Assembly (NCBI GenBank): GCA_947624485.1
Contig: CANQKM010000004.1
Span: 186,001 to 250,000, forward strand
Direction of reading: 5' to 3'
From: an uncultured Clostridia bacterium
GTDB lineage: Bacteria; Bacillota; Clostridia; UBA1381
Length of the DNA: 64,000 bases
The position numbers and the translations under genes are program-made. Within the stretch, counting starts at the first letter, position 1, and every line of letters starts with the position of its first letter. Below, piece after piece: positions 25,397 through 32,921 of the stretch. The notes beneath the pieces were generated by a model. It did no database searches. It worked only from the letters and a program-made list of their open reading frames with translations, and was not told where the DNA came from.

Positions 25397-26623
25397 TCAG
25401 TTATACATATGGCTCGGAAGACCGCCCACCATGATAGGCGAAAGCTCCGCCTGAATGAGCGGATTCGCGTAGGAGATAAATTCGGGCGACACATATGTAC
25501 CGTCGTTTATAATCCACTCGAGCGGTACTTTTTTCTCTATGTTCGCAATTTTGTTTATATCGTAAGGCTCGGTCGTACACTGGTAGGGGTTGTTCGTGAC
25601 GCGGTTGAATATAATCATCTTCGCCGTTTCACCCCTGAACGCCGCTTCTACCGCGTGACCGCCCGCGACGAACGCCTCGGTTATGTCAACTCTCGAAACG
25701 ATGTGCGACGAGCATCTCTGCAGTATGCTTAAATCGATCGCCCTCGACTTGCAGCCGTACTCGGACGTTATGAGATTCGCGAGGTACTGCGCCGTTCCGC
25801 CGAGCGTCATGTGACCGAACGAGTCGGTAAACTTCGCCTGACTCGAAATCTGCTCGCAGACGTATGTGCCGTCGGCAAGCTTCAGACCTTCGCTCACAGC
25901 GACGACGATTGATTTCTTTTCCTTTCTAAGTTCGCCGACCTTCTGCAGGAATTTATCGGTGTCGAACGGAAGCTCGGGGAGATAGATAAGGTCGGGGCCT
26001 ATGCAGTCCTCGCGCTTCGCGAGCGCCGCCGAAGCTGTGAGCCAGCCGGCGTTCCTTCCCATTATCTCCACGACGTGTATGTTCTGGTTTCCGTACACGT
26101 TCGCGTCCTTTATGATCTCCTTCATCGACGTCGCGATAAACTTCGCCGCGCTGCCGTAGCCCGGGGTGTGGTCGGTTTCGGCAAGGTCGTTGTCAATGGT
26201 TTTCGGTACGCCCATAAAGCGTATGTCGCTGCCCTCGCGCGCGCCGTAGTCCGACAGCTTCTTTATCGTGTCCATCGAGTCGTTGCCGCCTATGTAGAAG
26301 AAGTATTTAATTTCGAGGTTGTTCAGCTTTTGAAAAATCTTCGAGTAAATCGCCTCGTTGTCGTCAATATCAGGCAGCTTGAAACGGCACGAGCCGAGGT
26401 ACGCCGACGGCGTACGCTTCAAAAGCTCGATGTGCAGATCCGTCTTGATATGATCCGCCATGTTTATGTAGCGATCCTCCAGAAAACCGGCGATACCGTT
26501 TTTCATACCGTAAATTATTCCGGCGCCGCGGTCGCGCGCGGTCTGGAAAACGCCCGCGAGACTTGAATTGATAACCGACGTCGGGCCTCCCGACTGACCG
26601 ACAATTACATTTCCGATACTCAT
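25397..26623 (-). CDS. pfp: 6-phosphofructokinase, PPi-dependent type
   Basis: Phosphorylates fructose-6-phosphate, probably with pyrophosphate rather than ATP. The 408-aa protein from the ATG at 26623 has GQSGGPTSVIN at 9-19, GGNDSMDT at 112-119 and PKTIDNDL at 130-137. In ATP enzymes the first is GGDGS and the second PGTIDND; aspartate or asparagine plus lysine at these places is the mark of PPi-PFKs. The frame opens 18 nt earlier with TTG, but GGAAGG lies just before 26623. Promoter at 26661-26689. Confidence 0.92.
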   Translation of the reverse strand: MSIGNVIVGQSGGPTSVINSSLAGVFQTARDRGAGIIYGMKNGIAGFLEDRYINMADHIKTDLHIELLKRTPSAYLGSCRFKLPDIDDNEAIYSKIFQKLNNLEIKYFFYIGGNDSMDTIKKLSDYGAREGSDIRFMGVPKTIDNDLAETDHTPGYGSAAKFIATSMKEIIKDANVYGNQNIHVVEIMGRNAGWLTASAALAKREDCIGPDLIYLPELPFDTDKFLQKVGELRKEKKSIVVAVSEGLKLADGTYVCEQISSQAKFTDSFGHMTLGGTAQYLANLITSEYGCKSRAIDLSILQRCSSHIVSRVDITEAFVAGGHAVEAAFRGETAKMIIFNRVTNNPYQCTTEPYDINKIANIEKKVPLEWIINDGTYVSPEFISYANPLIQAELSPIMVGGLPSHMYN

Positions 26624-26660
26624 ATTTAACCTTCCCTTCAAATTTTATTATAATATATCT

Positions 26661-26689
26661 ATTATACACCAATAAAACCAAAAAGTCCA
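26661..26689 (-). promoter_or_regulatory. Sigma-A promoter of pfp
   Basis: Minus strand TGGACT (26684-26689), 17 nt, TATAAT (26661-26666). It has the same -35 context as the asp23 promoter. Confidence 0.7.
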
Positions 26690-26743
26690 TAGTTTTATTA
26701 GTATTTTTTCACAAAATTTTACTTGTGCGGCTCGGCTTTCATT

Positions 26744-26772
26744 AAAAAAGGACGCCGCCGCGTCCTTTTTAC
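26744..26772 (-). terminator. Intrinsic terminator of the B12 operon
   Basis: Minus strand AAAAGGACGC, loop GGCG, GCGTCCTTTTTT. It closes the transcript that begins at the cobalamin riboswitch. Confidence 0.85.
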
Positions 26773-26774
26773 GA

Positions 26775-27311
26775 TTACGATTTACGCTTTCTTATTCTCA
26801 CCACAGCCGTCACAGCCAAGCATGATGCCGCAGCGATACACATCATAGGCAAAGTACCGAGGCTTCGGCTTTTAATTACCTCGGCGGGCAATGAGGACGA
26901 GTTAAACACAAGCGTCCTGTCGTACCACTGTTCCTTTCGCGTACTCCACGCGGCGCAGCTTATGTCCGTGTCGAGCGCTTCAACGGGTATAGTATACGTG
27001 TACTCACCTTTGTCGTTTTCCTCAAAGTATATACAGTCGCTGTCGGGCGCGGCTGACGCTTCCTCGCTTGTACCCATGAACAGCTTCCCGTACCCCTTTC
27101 CGCTCAGCGTTATAACGGCGTTCATTTTGCCGTCCGACACAGTCAGCGTGCAGTCGGTTACGCGGAACATCGACGAGCTTGACGTTACCTCGACATTGCT
27201 GTAAACTCCGTCGCTTAATCTGTCCGCGCCGATTGGCGTTCCGTCGGCAAAGCATACGAGCTGCGGCAAAAGCGCGAGCAGCATACACAAATAAAATACT
27301 GTTTTCTTCAC
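26775..27311 (-). CDS. Exported NEAT-like protein with C-terminal membrane anchor
   Basis: A 178-aa protein, last gene of the cobalamin-riboswitch operon. It has a signal peptide (about 1-22, KKTVFYLCMLLALLPQLVCF), an outside domain of about 115 residues with the pattern DGVYSNVEV... TLTVSDGKMNAVITL... YTYTIPVEALD, and a C-terminal membrane segment (about 152-170) ending RIRKRKS. The outside domain resembles NEAT folds (haem-binding surface domains) in its DGxY opening, TLTVxDGKM strand and length. Ligand-contact residues could not be checked. The gene at 31138 has the same domain. Binding of a corrinoid, haem or metal tetrapyrrole is an inference from the operon. Confidence 0.75.
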   Translation of the reverse strand: MKKTVFYLCMLLALLPQLVCFADGTPIGADRLSDGVYSNVEVTSSSSMFRVTDCTLTVSDGKMNAVITLSGKGYGKLFMGTSEEASAAPDSDCIYFEENDKGEYTYTIPVEALDTDISCAAWSTRKEQWYDRTLVFNSSSLPAEVIKSRSLGTLPMMCIAAASCLAVTAVVRIRKRKS

Positions 27312-27314
27312 GTT

Positions 27315-28217
27315 TTACTCTCCCGTCTTGTCCATAGCGTCCTTCACGTGTCTTACATATATCTGCTGAACCGCCGGTATTTCGCCCATGCCCTTAAGAA
27401 CGCACTCGACCTCAAATCCCTCTTTCTCAAAAACGCTCTTCCACGAATCCTCCTCGTCACCTGCCATGTCGTTGTTCGCGTGGTCGCCTGCGACAACCAT
27501 AAGCGGTCTTAAAACTACCTTCGTGTAGCCGTTGTCCTTAACGGTCTGAATCACCTCGTCGAGCGTCGGTGTTGCTTCCACAGTGCCGATAAAGTAATTC
27601 TTAGGCCCGTTCGACGTGTACACGTCCTGGAGCTTTGCGTAAGACGAATTGGAGTCGTGTTCCGTGCCGTGTCCCATAAGCACAACAGCCGTATTCTCGT
27701 CCGTGACGTACTCCGCCGTATCATCGGCGACCGCAGCCGCAACGTCGGCATAGTCCTCGTTCGTGTCGAGCAGCGGTTCGGCTACCGTAACACTGTCAAA
27801 CTTGTCCCTGTACTTCTCAATTTCCTCAACGGTGTCGTCGTACTCGTAGCCGTGCATTACGTGCGTCGGCTGCACGATAAGCTCCTTAACGCCGTCCGCG
27901 ACGAGCCTGTCGAGAGCCTCCGTCACGTTGTCGATCTCCAGACCGTCGCGCTCCTTCAGTTTGTCGATGATGATCTGGCTTGTGAACGCGCGTCTTACCT
28001 CATAATCGGGGTACGCGTCAGCGAGCGCGTTTTCAATCGCGCCGATAGTTTTGTCGCGGCTGTCGTTGTAGCTTGTGCCGAAGCTTACGGCGAGTATAAC
28101 GCCCTTAGCGCCGCCGTCATTCTGCGCCGTCTCGTTTGACGGCGCGCCGCCGCAGCCCGCGAGCGTCAGCGCTGCGGCTGCCAATAATGCGATAAGTCCT
28201 CTTTTTCTGATTTTCAT
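27315..28217 (-). CDS. cbiK: Exported CbiK-like cobaltochelatase lipoprotein
   Basis: CbiK inserts cobalt into sirohydrochlorin in anaerobic B12 synthesis, normally in the cytosol. This 300-aa protein has a lipoprotein signal, LTLAGC with the lipid-attachment cysteine C22, so it should sit outside the cell on a lipid anchor. The chelatase part has VSFGTSYNDSR near 44-54, PTHVMHG (H119, H122), MGHGTEHD (H183) and VAGDHANND (H246); H183 and H246 are placed like the two metal-binding catalytic histidines of CbiK. A periplasmic CbiK is known from Desulfovibrio. It starts 6 nt after the ABC ATPase gene and belongs to the cobalamin-riboswitch operon. Confidence 0.88.
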   Translation of the reverse strand: MKIRKRGLIALLAAAALTLAGCGGAPSNETAQNDGGAKGVILAVSFGTSYNDSRDKTIGAIENALADAYPDYEVRRAFTSQIIIDKLKERDGLEIDNVTEALDRLVADGVKELIVQPTHVMHGYEYDDTVEEIEKYRDKFDSVTVAEPLLDTNEDYADVAAAVADDTAEYVTDENTAVVLMGHGTEHDSNSSYAKLQDVYTSNGPKNYFIGTVEATPTLDEVIQTVKDNGYTKVVLRPLMVVAGDHANNDMAGDEEDSWKSVFEKEGFEVECVLKGMGEIPAVQQIYVRHVKDAMDKTGE

Positions 28218-28222
28218 AAGTA

Positions 28223-28996
28223 TTACATCCTTTCTTTATTGTATGTGTTAATGTATCTTTCAAACATTTCCTCCGAAACGTCAAAAAGCCTTGTCATATT
28301 TGCGGCGGTAAACACATCGTCCGCGCCGCCCGAGCGGAACACGCGCCCGTCCTTAAGGCACAGCGCGCTGTCGGAAATTTCGCGCGCCGTGTCAAGCTCG
28401 TGCATCGACATTATCACAGCCGTGTTTTTCTCCTCCGCAAGACGGCGCACAGTTTCCATAAACGCTATTTTGTGGCGCAGGTCGAGGTAGGACGACGGCT
28501 CGTCGAGTATAAGCACCTCCGGCTGCTGGCATATCGCACGCGCGAGCAGTATACGCTGACGCTGACCGTCGCTAACTGCGTTAAAATCACGCTCCGCGAA
28601 TCCCTCCGAGCCTGTCAGCCGTATCGCCTCATTCGCCGCCTCTCTGTCCTTATCGATAAGCGCGCCGAAAAATCCCGTGTACGGGTAACGTCCGGCTTCG
28701 ACCACCTCGCGGCACGTCATAAGGCTCGCGTTCACGCGCTCCGTAAGCAGCACCGATATTTTTTTCGCGCGTTCGCGCGGCTGTATTTTATCCGCGTCCG
28801 CGCCGCATATGTAAACGTGTCCGCCGCGCCGCGGAAGCTGCACCGCGAGCGTTTTCAGCAGCGTTGACTTGCCCGAGCCGTTGGGACCTATGACCGTCAT
28901 GATCTCGCCGCCGCGCACGGAAAAGCTCACGTCCGTTAAAATATCGCTCGTATATCCGGCGCAAAGCGACCGCGCTTCAAGCTTCACATTATCCAT
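28223..28996 (-). CDS. ABC transporter ATPase, BtuD/FecE type
   Basis: Powers uptake of a corrinoid, haem or siderophore with the neighbouring permease. The 257-aa protein has Walker A GPNGSGKST at 37-45, a signature variant VSDGQRQR, and Walker B VLILDEPSS, followed by the H-loop in IMSMHELD. It overlaps the permease gene by 8 nt. The riboswitch upstream argues for a vitamin B12-type substrate, making it a BtuD-like protein; sequence alone does not separate this from iron-chelate ATPases. Confidence 0.92.
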   Translation of the reverse strand: MDNVKLEARSLCAGYTSDILTDVSFSVRGGEIMTVIGPNGSGKSTLLKTLAVQLPRRGGHVYICGADADKIQPRERAKKISVLLTERVNASLMTCREVVEAGRYPYTGFFGALIDKDREAANEAIRLTGSEGFAERDFNAVSDGQRQRILLARAICQQPEVLILDEPSSYLDLRHKIAFMETVRRLAEEKNTAVIMSMHELDTAREISDSALCLKDGRVFRSGGADDVFTAANMTRLFDVSEEMFERYINTYNKERM

Positions 28997-29999
28997 TCAT
29001 ACCGCCCCGCTTTTCGCGTATCATCATCAGTATAACGACGGGCGCGCCGAATATCGCCGTAACGGTGCTTATGCCAAGCTCCGTCGGTGCGAACACGGTG
29101 CGCGCGAGCATATCGCACAGCATACAGAATATGCCGCCGCCGAGAAAGCACGCCGGTATAAGTATGATAGGCTTCGACGTTCTGAAAACGCGCCGTATAA
29201 TATGCGGTACGGCTATTCCCACGAACGACACAGGCCCTGCGAACGCCGTCACACATGCCGCAAGAAGCCCCGAAAGCAGTATAAGCGCGGTGCGAAGCAG
29301 CCTTACATTCACGCCCATGCTCACCGCGTATTCCTCGCCGAGACCGTACGCGCCGAGCGGCTTTGACAGCAGGAACGAGCCGACAAGCGCCGGGACGGTA
29401 ACAGCCAGTATAACGATTACGTTTTCCGTCGTCATGCCCGAAAAGCTGCCGACCGACCAGCTGTGCAGGTTCGCTATATCGCTGTCCTGCGCGAATGTTA
29501 TCACAAAATCGGTGACGGCTGTGCATATATACCCTATCATAACGCCGCACACGACAAGCATCGACATACCGCGTACGCGCCGCGAAATCAAAAGCACAAA
29601 CGCGAGCGACGCCATAGAACCTATAAACGCCGCGCCTACCATAGCCGCCGACGAAAGCGGCACGCGCGACGCGGCAGCGCCTATCATAACGAGCGCGGCT
29701 GTCAGCTTCGCGCCCGACGACACGCCGAGTACGAACGGGCCGGCTATCGGGTTGCGGAAAAACATCTGCAGCAAATATCCCGCGAGCGCAAGCGCTCCGC
29801 CCAGTATCAGAGCCGAAAACGCGCGCGGCACGCGTATTTTCGTTATAATGTCGTAAGATGTTCCGCTGCCTCCGCGAAACAGTATTCCGACCGTCTCCGA
29901 AACGGAAATGTCCGCGCTGCCGAACGCGAGATTAAGGCAGAGCGCAAGAACGGTCAGCGCCGCGAGCGCAATGAACGCAAACACGTGTCTCCTTTTCAT
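28989..29999 (-). CDS. ABC transporter permease, BtuC/FecCD type
   Basis: Membrane channel subunit. The 336-aa protein has about ten hydrophobic segments and FecCD landmarks: VPRAFSALILGGALALAG, then GPFVLGVSSGA near 92-103, and FAGPVSFVGIAVPHIIRR close to the C-terminus. It acts as a homodimer with two ATPases and a binding protein. It overlaps the binding-protein gene by 4 nt and the ATPase gene by 8 nt, indicating tight co-translation. Confidence 0.93.
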   Translation of the reverse strand: MKRRHVFAFIALAALTVLALCLNLAFGSADISVSETVGILFRGGSGTSYDIITKIRVPRAFSALILGGALALAGYLLQMFFRNPIAGPFVLGVSSGAKLTAALVMIGAAASRVPLSSAAMVGAAFIGSMASLAFVLLISRRVRGMSMLVVCGVMIGYICTAVTDFVITFAQDSDIANLHSWSVGSFSGMTTENVIVILAVTVPALVGSFLLSKPLGAYGLGEEYAVSMGVNVRLLRTALILLSGLLAACVTAFAGPVSFVGIAVPHIIRRVFRTSKPIILIPACFLGGGIFCMLCDMLARTVFAPTELGISTVTAIFGAPVVILMMIREKRGGMNG

Positions 30000-31141
30000 T
30001 CGCCGCCTCCTTCGAGCCTGTACAGGTACTCGGGCGGATTATTTTCCGTATCGCCCGTAAATATCGAATGGAAGTCGGTTATAATCGCGCCGAGCTTCAT
30101 CGTCTCCTGGTACATGCTGTCGCGCGTACACCACGCGTCGCCGTTCTTTACCGCCTTAAAATCCGCGAGCATGGCGTTTTTCGCTACAAGCTCGTCGATC
30201 GTGTGTATCTCTCCGCCTATCGTGCTGTTGTAAATAAGAATGTCCGCGTCCTTCGCCGTCTCGTAAAACCTTTCCGGCTCAAGCTTGACCGTCGATAGCC
30301 GCGTGTCGTCCTCGAGGTCGGTAAACACGTTTCTGCCTCCGGCGAGACTTATCATTTTTGAAACATAATCGCCCGACTTCCTTGTCACAGCCTGACCGCC
30401 GGCGTTTATGTAGAAGAACACGACCGTCTTGCCCGTGTCCGCGTCAGCCGTCACCGCGTCAAGCTGCGCCGCCTGCTCCTTCATGAGCGCGTCGGCTTCA
30501 TCGCCCTTGCCGAGAAGCTCCGCGTACACCCTTATCCACTCGCTCCGACCGAGCGGATGCGTCTCGTAGCTCGACAGGTCGGTAAGGACTGTAATGCCGA
30601 GTTCCTCGAGCTTTTCCTTCACCTCCGGCGCGTACTCAATCATCGTTGACTGCACTGACAGCTTACAGCCGTTCGTCAGAAGCATTTCGTAATCGGGTTC
30701 GTTGTAGTCGCCGGCGTACAGCATATCGCCCTTTTCCATCGCCTCACGCGCGTAGTCAATGTACCACTCGTCCGCCTCCGAACCCGAAAATTTAATCGCG
30801 CCGCCGCCGTCAATCGCGTCAAAAAGTCCCATTGCAGCGGTCGCGGCGAGGTATATGTTATTGACGGGGCGGTTTATGATTTTCACTCCGCCGTCAAGAC
30901 CGTCGGGCGCGTCCATGCCCTCAGGCACTATAAGATAATCGTCACCCTCTGTGTAAATCATCGAGTAGCCGCCCTCGTAGCGGTCGATCGTGAATTGGTC
31001 GGCGTACAGATTTTCCACGCGCTCCTTAAATTTAAGTCCCGCCAAATCACTGCCGCTTTCCGGCACGGCTTCCTTCACGCCGCAGCCCGACAACAGAGCG
31101 GCGCAGACAAACGCGGCGAATATCGGTAAAAGCTTTTTCAT
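29996..31141 (-). CDS. ABC transporter substrate-binding lipoprotein, BtuF/FecB type
   Basis: Captures the transported ligand outside the membrane. The 381-aa protein has a lipoprotein signal ending ALLSGC (C20), then a two-lobed helical-backbone binding fold of the BtuF/FecB group. Recognisable parts include INRPVNNIYLAATAAMGLF, ELGITVLTDLSSYETHPLGR, and LAGGRNVFTDLED near the second lobe. It starts by a 4-nt overlap with the NEAT-like gene upstream and passes into the permease gene by another 4-nt overlap. Corrinoid specificity is inferred from the riboswitch. Confidence 0.9.
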   Translation of the reverse strand: MKKLLPIFAAFVCAALLSGCGVKEAVPESGSDLAGLKFKERVENLYADQFTIDRYEGGYSMIYTEGDDYLIVPEGMDAPDGLDGGVKIINRPVNNIYLAATAAMGLFDAIDGGGAIKFSGSEADEWYIDYAREAMEKGDMLYAGDYNEPDYEMLLTNGCKLSVQSTMIEYAPEVKEKLEELGITVLTDLSSYETHPLGRSEWIRVYAELLGKGDEADALMKEQAAQLDAVTADADTGKTVVFFYINAGGQAVTRKSGDYVSKMISLAGGRNVFTDLEDDTRLSTVKLEPERFYETAKDADILIYNSTIGGEIHTIDELVAKNAMLADFKAVKNGDAWCTRDSMYQETMKLGAIITDFHSIFTGDTENNPPEYLYRLEGGGE

Positions 31142-31542
31142 TTACGTTTTCTCCTTACTGCAAAAATCACGCACAGCGCGGCAAGCACCGCCGCGCCCGC
31201 CACATAAACGCCCCACATCGGCGCGTTACCTGCTATGACGGGGGAGGTAAAGCGCAGCGTGTAGTCTATAATGTGCGGTTCGCTCATCGCAACCGTCTCC
31301 GCGCGCACGGGAATATCCGCGTCAATCGCCGCAACGTCTATCACAAACCGCGAGTTGCCGCCGTCGTTTACGGGGTAATACTCCCTGCCGCCAAGCTCCA
31401 TATAATCGTAATTCGGACTGTTCCACTCTATCACAGCCGTCATGCCGCCGTCCGTCACGGTAAGCTCCGTCGGTGATTTTACAGCCGCCTTGCCGCTGCC
31501 GCCCGTAAGCGACACGTCCGCCGTATAATTTCCGTTTTCCAT
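31138..31542 (-). CDS. NEAT-like domain protein with C-terminal membrane anchor, no signal peptide
   Basis: The first gene after the cobalamin riboswitch, 134 aa. The N-terminus MENGNYTADVSLTGGSGKA opens a NEAT-like domain (NYTADVSL, TELTVTDGGMTAVIEW, NYDYMELGGREYYPV, YTLRFTSP), followed by a membrane segment near 109-128 and RRKRK. The same design at 26775 has a signal peptide; this one has none. The start is fixed by AGGCGGTG just upstream and by the riboswitch terminator, which ends about 12 nt before the ATG and leaves no room for an exported N-terminus. Without a signal, the domain could be inserted N-out by the C-terminal segment, or it could stay inside the cell. Confidence 0.75.
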   Translation of the reverse strand: MENGNYTADVSLTGGSGKAAVKSPTELTVTDGGMTAVIEWNSPNYDYMELGGREYYPVNDGGNSRFVIDVAAIDADIPVRAETVAMSEPHIIDYTLRFTSPVIAGNAPMWGVYVAGAAVLAALCVIFAVRRKRK

Positions 31543-31553
31543 ATCACACCGCC

Positions 31554-31588
31554 TAAAAAAAATAACGCTCCGAACCAAAAGTCCGAGC
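31554..31588 (-). terminator. Riboswitch terminator hairpin
   Basis: Minus strand CGCTCGGAC pairs with GTTCGGAGCG (one bulged G) around TTTTG, then ATTTTTTTT. It lies between the cobalamin aptamer and the first ATG, so B12 binding probably controls transcription termination. Confidence 0.8.
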
Positions 31589-31659
31589 GCGCAAACATAC
31601 CGCGTTGGCAAAGCCTCCGCAAAACGTACGGTCAATTTTACTCGTGACCTTATCGTACC

Positions 31660-31845
31660 GCCGCACGGCAGGTCTCCCGGCTTGCGCATCATCGCTTACG
31701 GAACGCCTTCCCGACATAACGTCAGTGGCATATTGTCCCGAAGCTCCGCGGTTACGGTGACGAGTTCGCGCGGGATTTTCACCCGGCTTCCCTTTTCACC
31801 GTGACAACGGCATTAACCGTCTCACGACACCCTGCGGCACAGTAT
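31660..31845 (-). promoter_or_regulatory. Cobalamin riboswitch
   Basis: The minus strand reads GGGAAGCCGGGTGAAAATCC (around 31774-31793), the conserved core of the aptamer, then a GCCACTG segment near 31725, and finally AAGCCGGGAGACCTGCCG near 31668-31685, the B12-box end. Order, spacing and total length fit the cobalamin aptamer of Firmicutes. The promoter at 31858-31886 starts the RNA, and a terminator lies before the first gene, so high B12 should switch the operon off. Confidence 0.93.
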
Positions 31846-31857
31846 TGAGTTTATATC

Positions 31858-31886
31858 AGTATAACATACAAACGCGGCAGTGTCAA
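31858..31886 (-). promoter_or_regulatory. Sigma-A promoter of the cobalamin operon
   Basis: Minus strand TTGACA (31881-31886), 17 nt, TATACT (31858-31863), about 7 nt before the aptamer begins. Confidence 0.85.
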
Positions 31887-31905
31887 TATTTGCCGCGCAA
31901 AAGAA

Positions 31906-31936
31906 AAGCTCCCGAAGGACTGCCCTTCGGGAACGC
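31906..31936 (-). terminator. Intrinsic terminator after the 40-codon gene
   Basis: Minus strand TCCCGAAGG and CCTTCGGGA pair around GCAGT and are followed by GCTTTTCTTTT. It overlaps the last bases before the small gene's stop codon. Confidence 0.8.
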
Positions 31937-31937
31937 G

Positions 31938-32060
31938 TTATTCTTCCTCTTCATTGCTTATGTACATTTCCTCGACCTGCTGCTGAACCTTTTTGAGTTC
32001 CTCTATCACATCCGTGATTTTGTTGAACAGCGTCTTGTACATTTCCTCGTATTTGTCCAT
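31938..32060 (-). CDS. 40-residue helical protein, unknown
   Basis: A short gene read directly from the minus strand: 40 codons starting MDKYEEMYKTLFNKIT and ending MYISNEEEE. It is strongly charged with a heptad-like Ile/Leu/Val spacing (FNKITDVIEELKKVQQQVEE), so it probably forms one long helix or coiled coil. GGAGG lies about 8 nt before the ATG, and a good terminator follows directly, both arguing that it is translated. A possible promoter is TTGTAA-16-TATATT at 32178-32205. The leader contains two similar copies of a GGCTGCG...TTTTTT...TTGCGCG motif (about 32085-32135). No family is recognised. Confidence 0.65.
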   Translation of the reverse strand: MDKYEEMYKTLFNKITDVIEELKKVQQQVEEMYISNEEEE

Positions 32061-32390
32061 GACCTACACCTCCCTCGATTCGCGCAACCAAAAAATGCGC
32101 AGCCCGTATTCCAAGCCGCGCAATAAAAAACGCAGCCTGTAATGTTGCTACACATTTCAAATCTTAAAGCTCTATTCAATATAATAAACAGTGTTCATTT
32201 TACAATAACAGCCGTAAGTTAAGTCTGCGCTTTTTTCATTACACAAACTGTTATTAAAAAATAAAACAATATTTATTTGTTGAATAGAAATATATTAAAA
32301 TTGAAATATGTAGCGTATATAATATACCATTCTTTTTCCATTTTGTCAACAGATTTTCCAGAAAATGTAAATTTTTTCGTGTGCCTCCCT

Positions 32391-32556
32391 TGTCAAAGGG
32401 AGGGGGACCGCCGAAGGCGGTGGAGGGATTCATTGTAAAAATTGAAAAGGAATCCCCCAGTCACGCTCCGCGTGACAGCCCCCTTTGACAAGTGAACCAC
32501 ACGCTCGCGTGTGGTAGGCGTGTTGCGCAGCAACATACGCCGTAGCAAAGGGGGCC
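32391..32556. repeat. Foldback repeat, family D, with nested insertion
   Basis: Left half: CTCCCTTGTCAAAGGGAG, GGGGACCGCCGAAGGCGGT, GGAGGGATT. Right half: AATCCCCCAGTCACGCTCCG with the hairpin TCACGCTCCGCGTGA, then CCCCCTTTGACA. The terminal palindrome is broken at 32491-32546 by 56 nt holding two palindromes (CCACACGCTCGCGTGTGG and GCGTGTTGCGCAGCAACATA), and resumes with AAAGGGGGCC. Confidence 0.75.
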
Positions 32557-32580
32557 TTTCGTAGGGGCGGCTCACATTGT

Positions 32581-32698
32581 CAGCCTCTCCTTGAGGAGAG
32601 GTGGCATCGCGAAGCGATGACGGAGAGGTGGCATTGAGCATTTTTAGAAACCACCTCTCAGTCGCCTTCGGCGACAGCTCCCCTCAAGGGGAGCCTCA
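32581..32698. repeat. Foldback intergenic repeat, family A, copy 2
   Basis: Same halves as at 3395-3512 (CTCCTTGAGGAG ... ATCGCGAAGCGAT ... GAGAGGTGG, and CCACCTCTCAGTCGCC ... CTCCCCTCAAGGGGAG) around a different AT-rich spacer. Confidence 0.85.
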
Positions 32699-32763
32699 CG
32701 CAATGCGGCGCATAATAAAACACGGTCGCCCGTTTTGGCAGTGAAAAAAAATCACAAAAACTA

Positions 32764-32792
32764 TTGAATTTCGGAATAAAATATGCTATAAT
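32764..32792 (+). promoter_or_regulatory. Sigma-A promoter of the orphan RNA
   Basis: TTGAAT (32764-32769), 17 nt, TATAAT (32787-32792). Start of transcription is expected near 32799. Confidence 0.75.
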
Positions 32793-32798
32793 AAAAGT

Positions 32799-32896
32799 GT
32801 GGAAACCAGACGGTTGCCACAAATCAATAGACTATATGAGGACTAAGCCTCAAAAGTGAGCCTATTCTGTTACCGGCAGACGGCTCACTTTTTCTT
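32799..32896 (+). ncRNA. Candidate small structured RNA with own terminator
   Basis: An RNA of about 98 nt is predicted between the promoter and a T run. It has a first hairpin GTGG-AACC / GGTT-CCAC with loop AGAC (about 32799-32820), a second TGAGG-ACTAAG-CCTCA (about 32837-32852), and a terminator stem AAGTGAGCC / GGCTCACTT (32854-32862 and 32882-32890) followed by TTTTTCTTT. The word CAGACGG occurs twice, once in each larger hairpin region. No open frame with a ribosome site lies in it. It does not match any RNA class I can recall. Confidence 0.6.
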
Positions 32897-32921
32897 TCTG
32901 TCATAATTTTTTTATTATTAC

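Noticed and set aside
31543-31692. Longer N-terminus for the 31138 gene reaching into the riboswitch
   Set aside because: The extra residues are encoded by the end of the cobalamin aptamer and its terminator. The well-placed ribosome site lies directly before 31542.
32393-32641. Minus-strand open frame over the repeats
   Set aside because: It is made of foldback repeat sequence, and similar frames occur wherever copies of the repeats lie (32984-33211, 35139-35378).
32799-32896. c-di-GMP-I or purine riboswitch
   Set aside because: Only short word similarity (GGAC...GCC). The conserved loop contacts of these classes are absent, and no gene is directly controlled.
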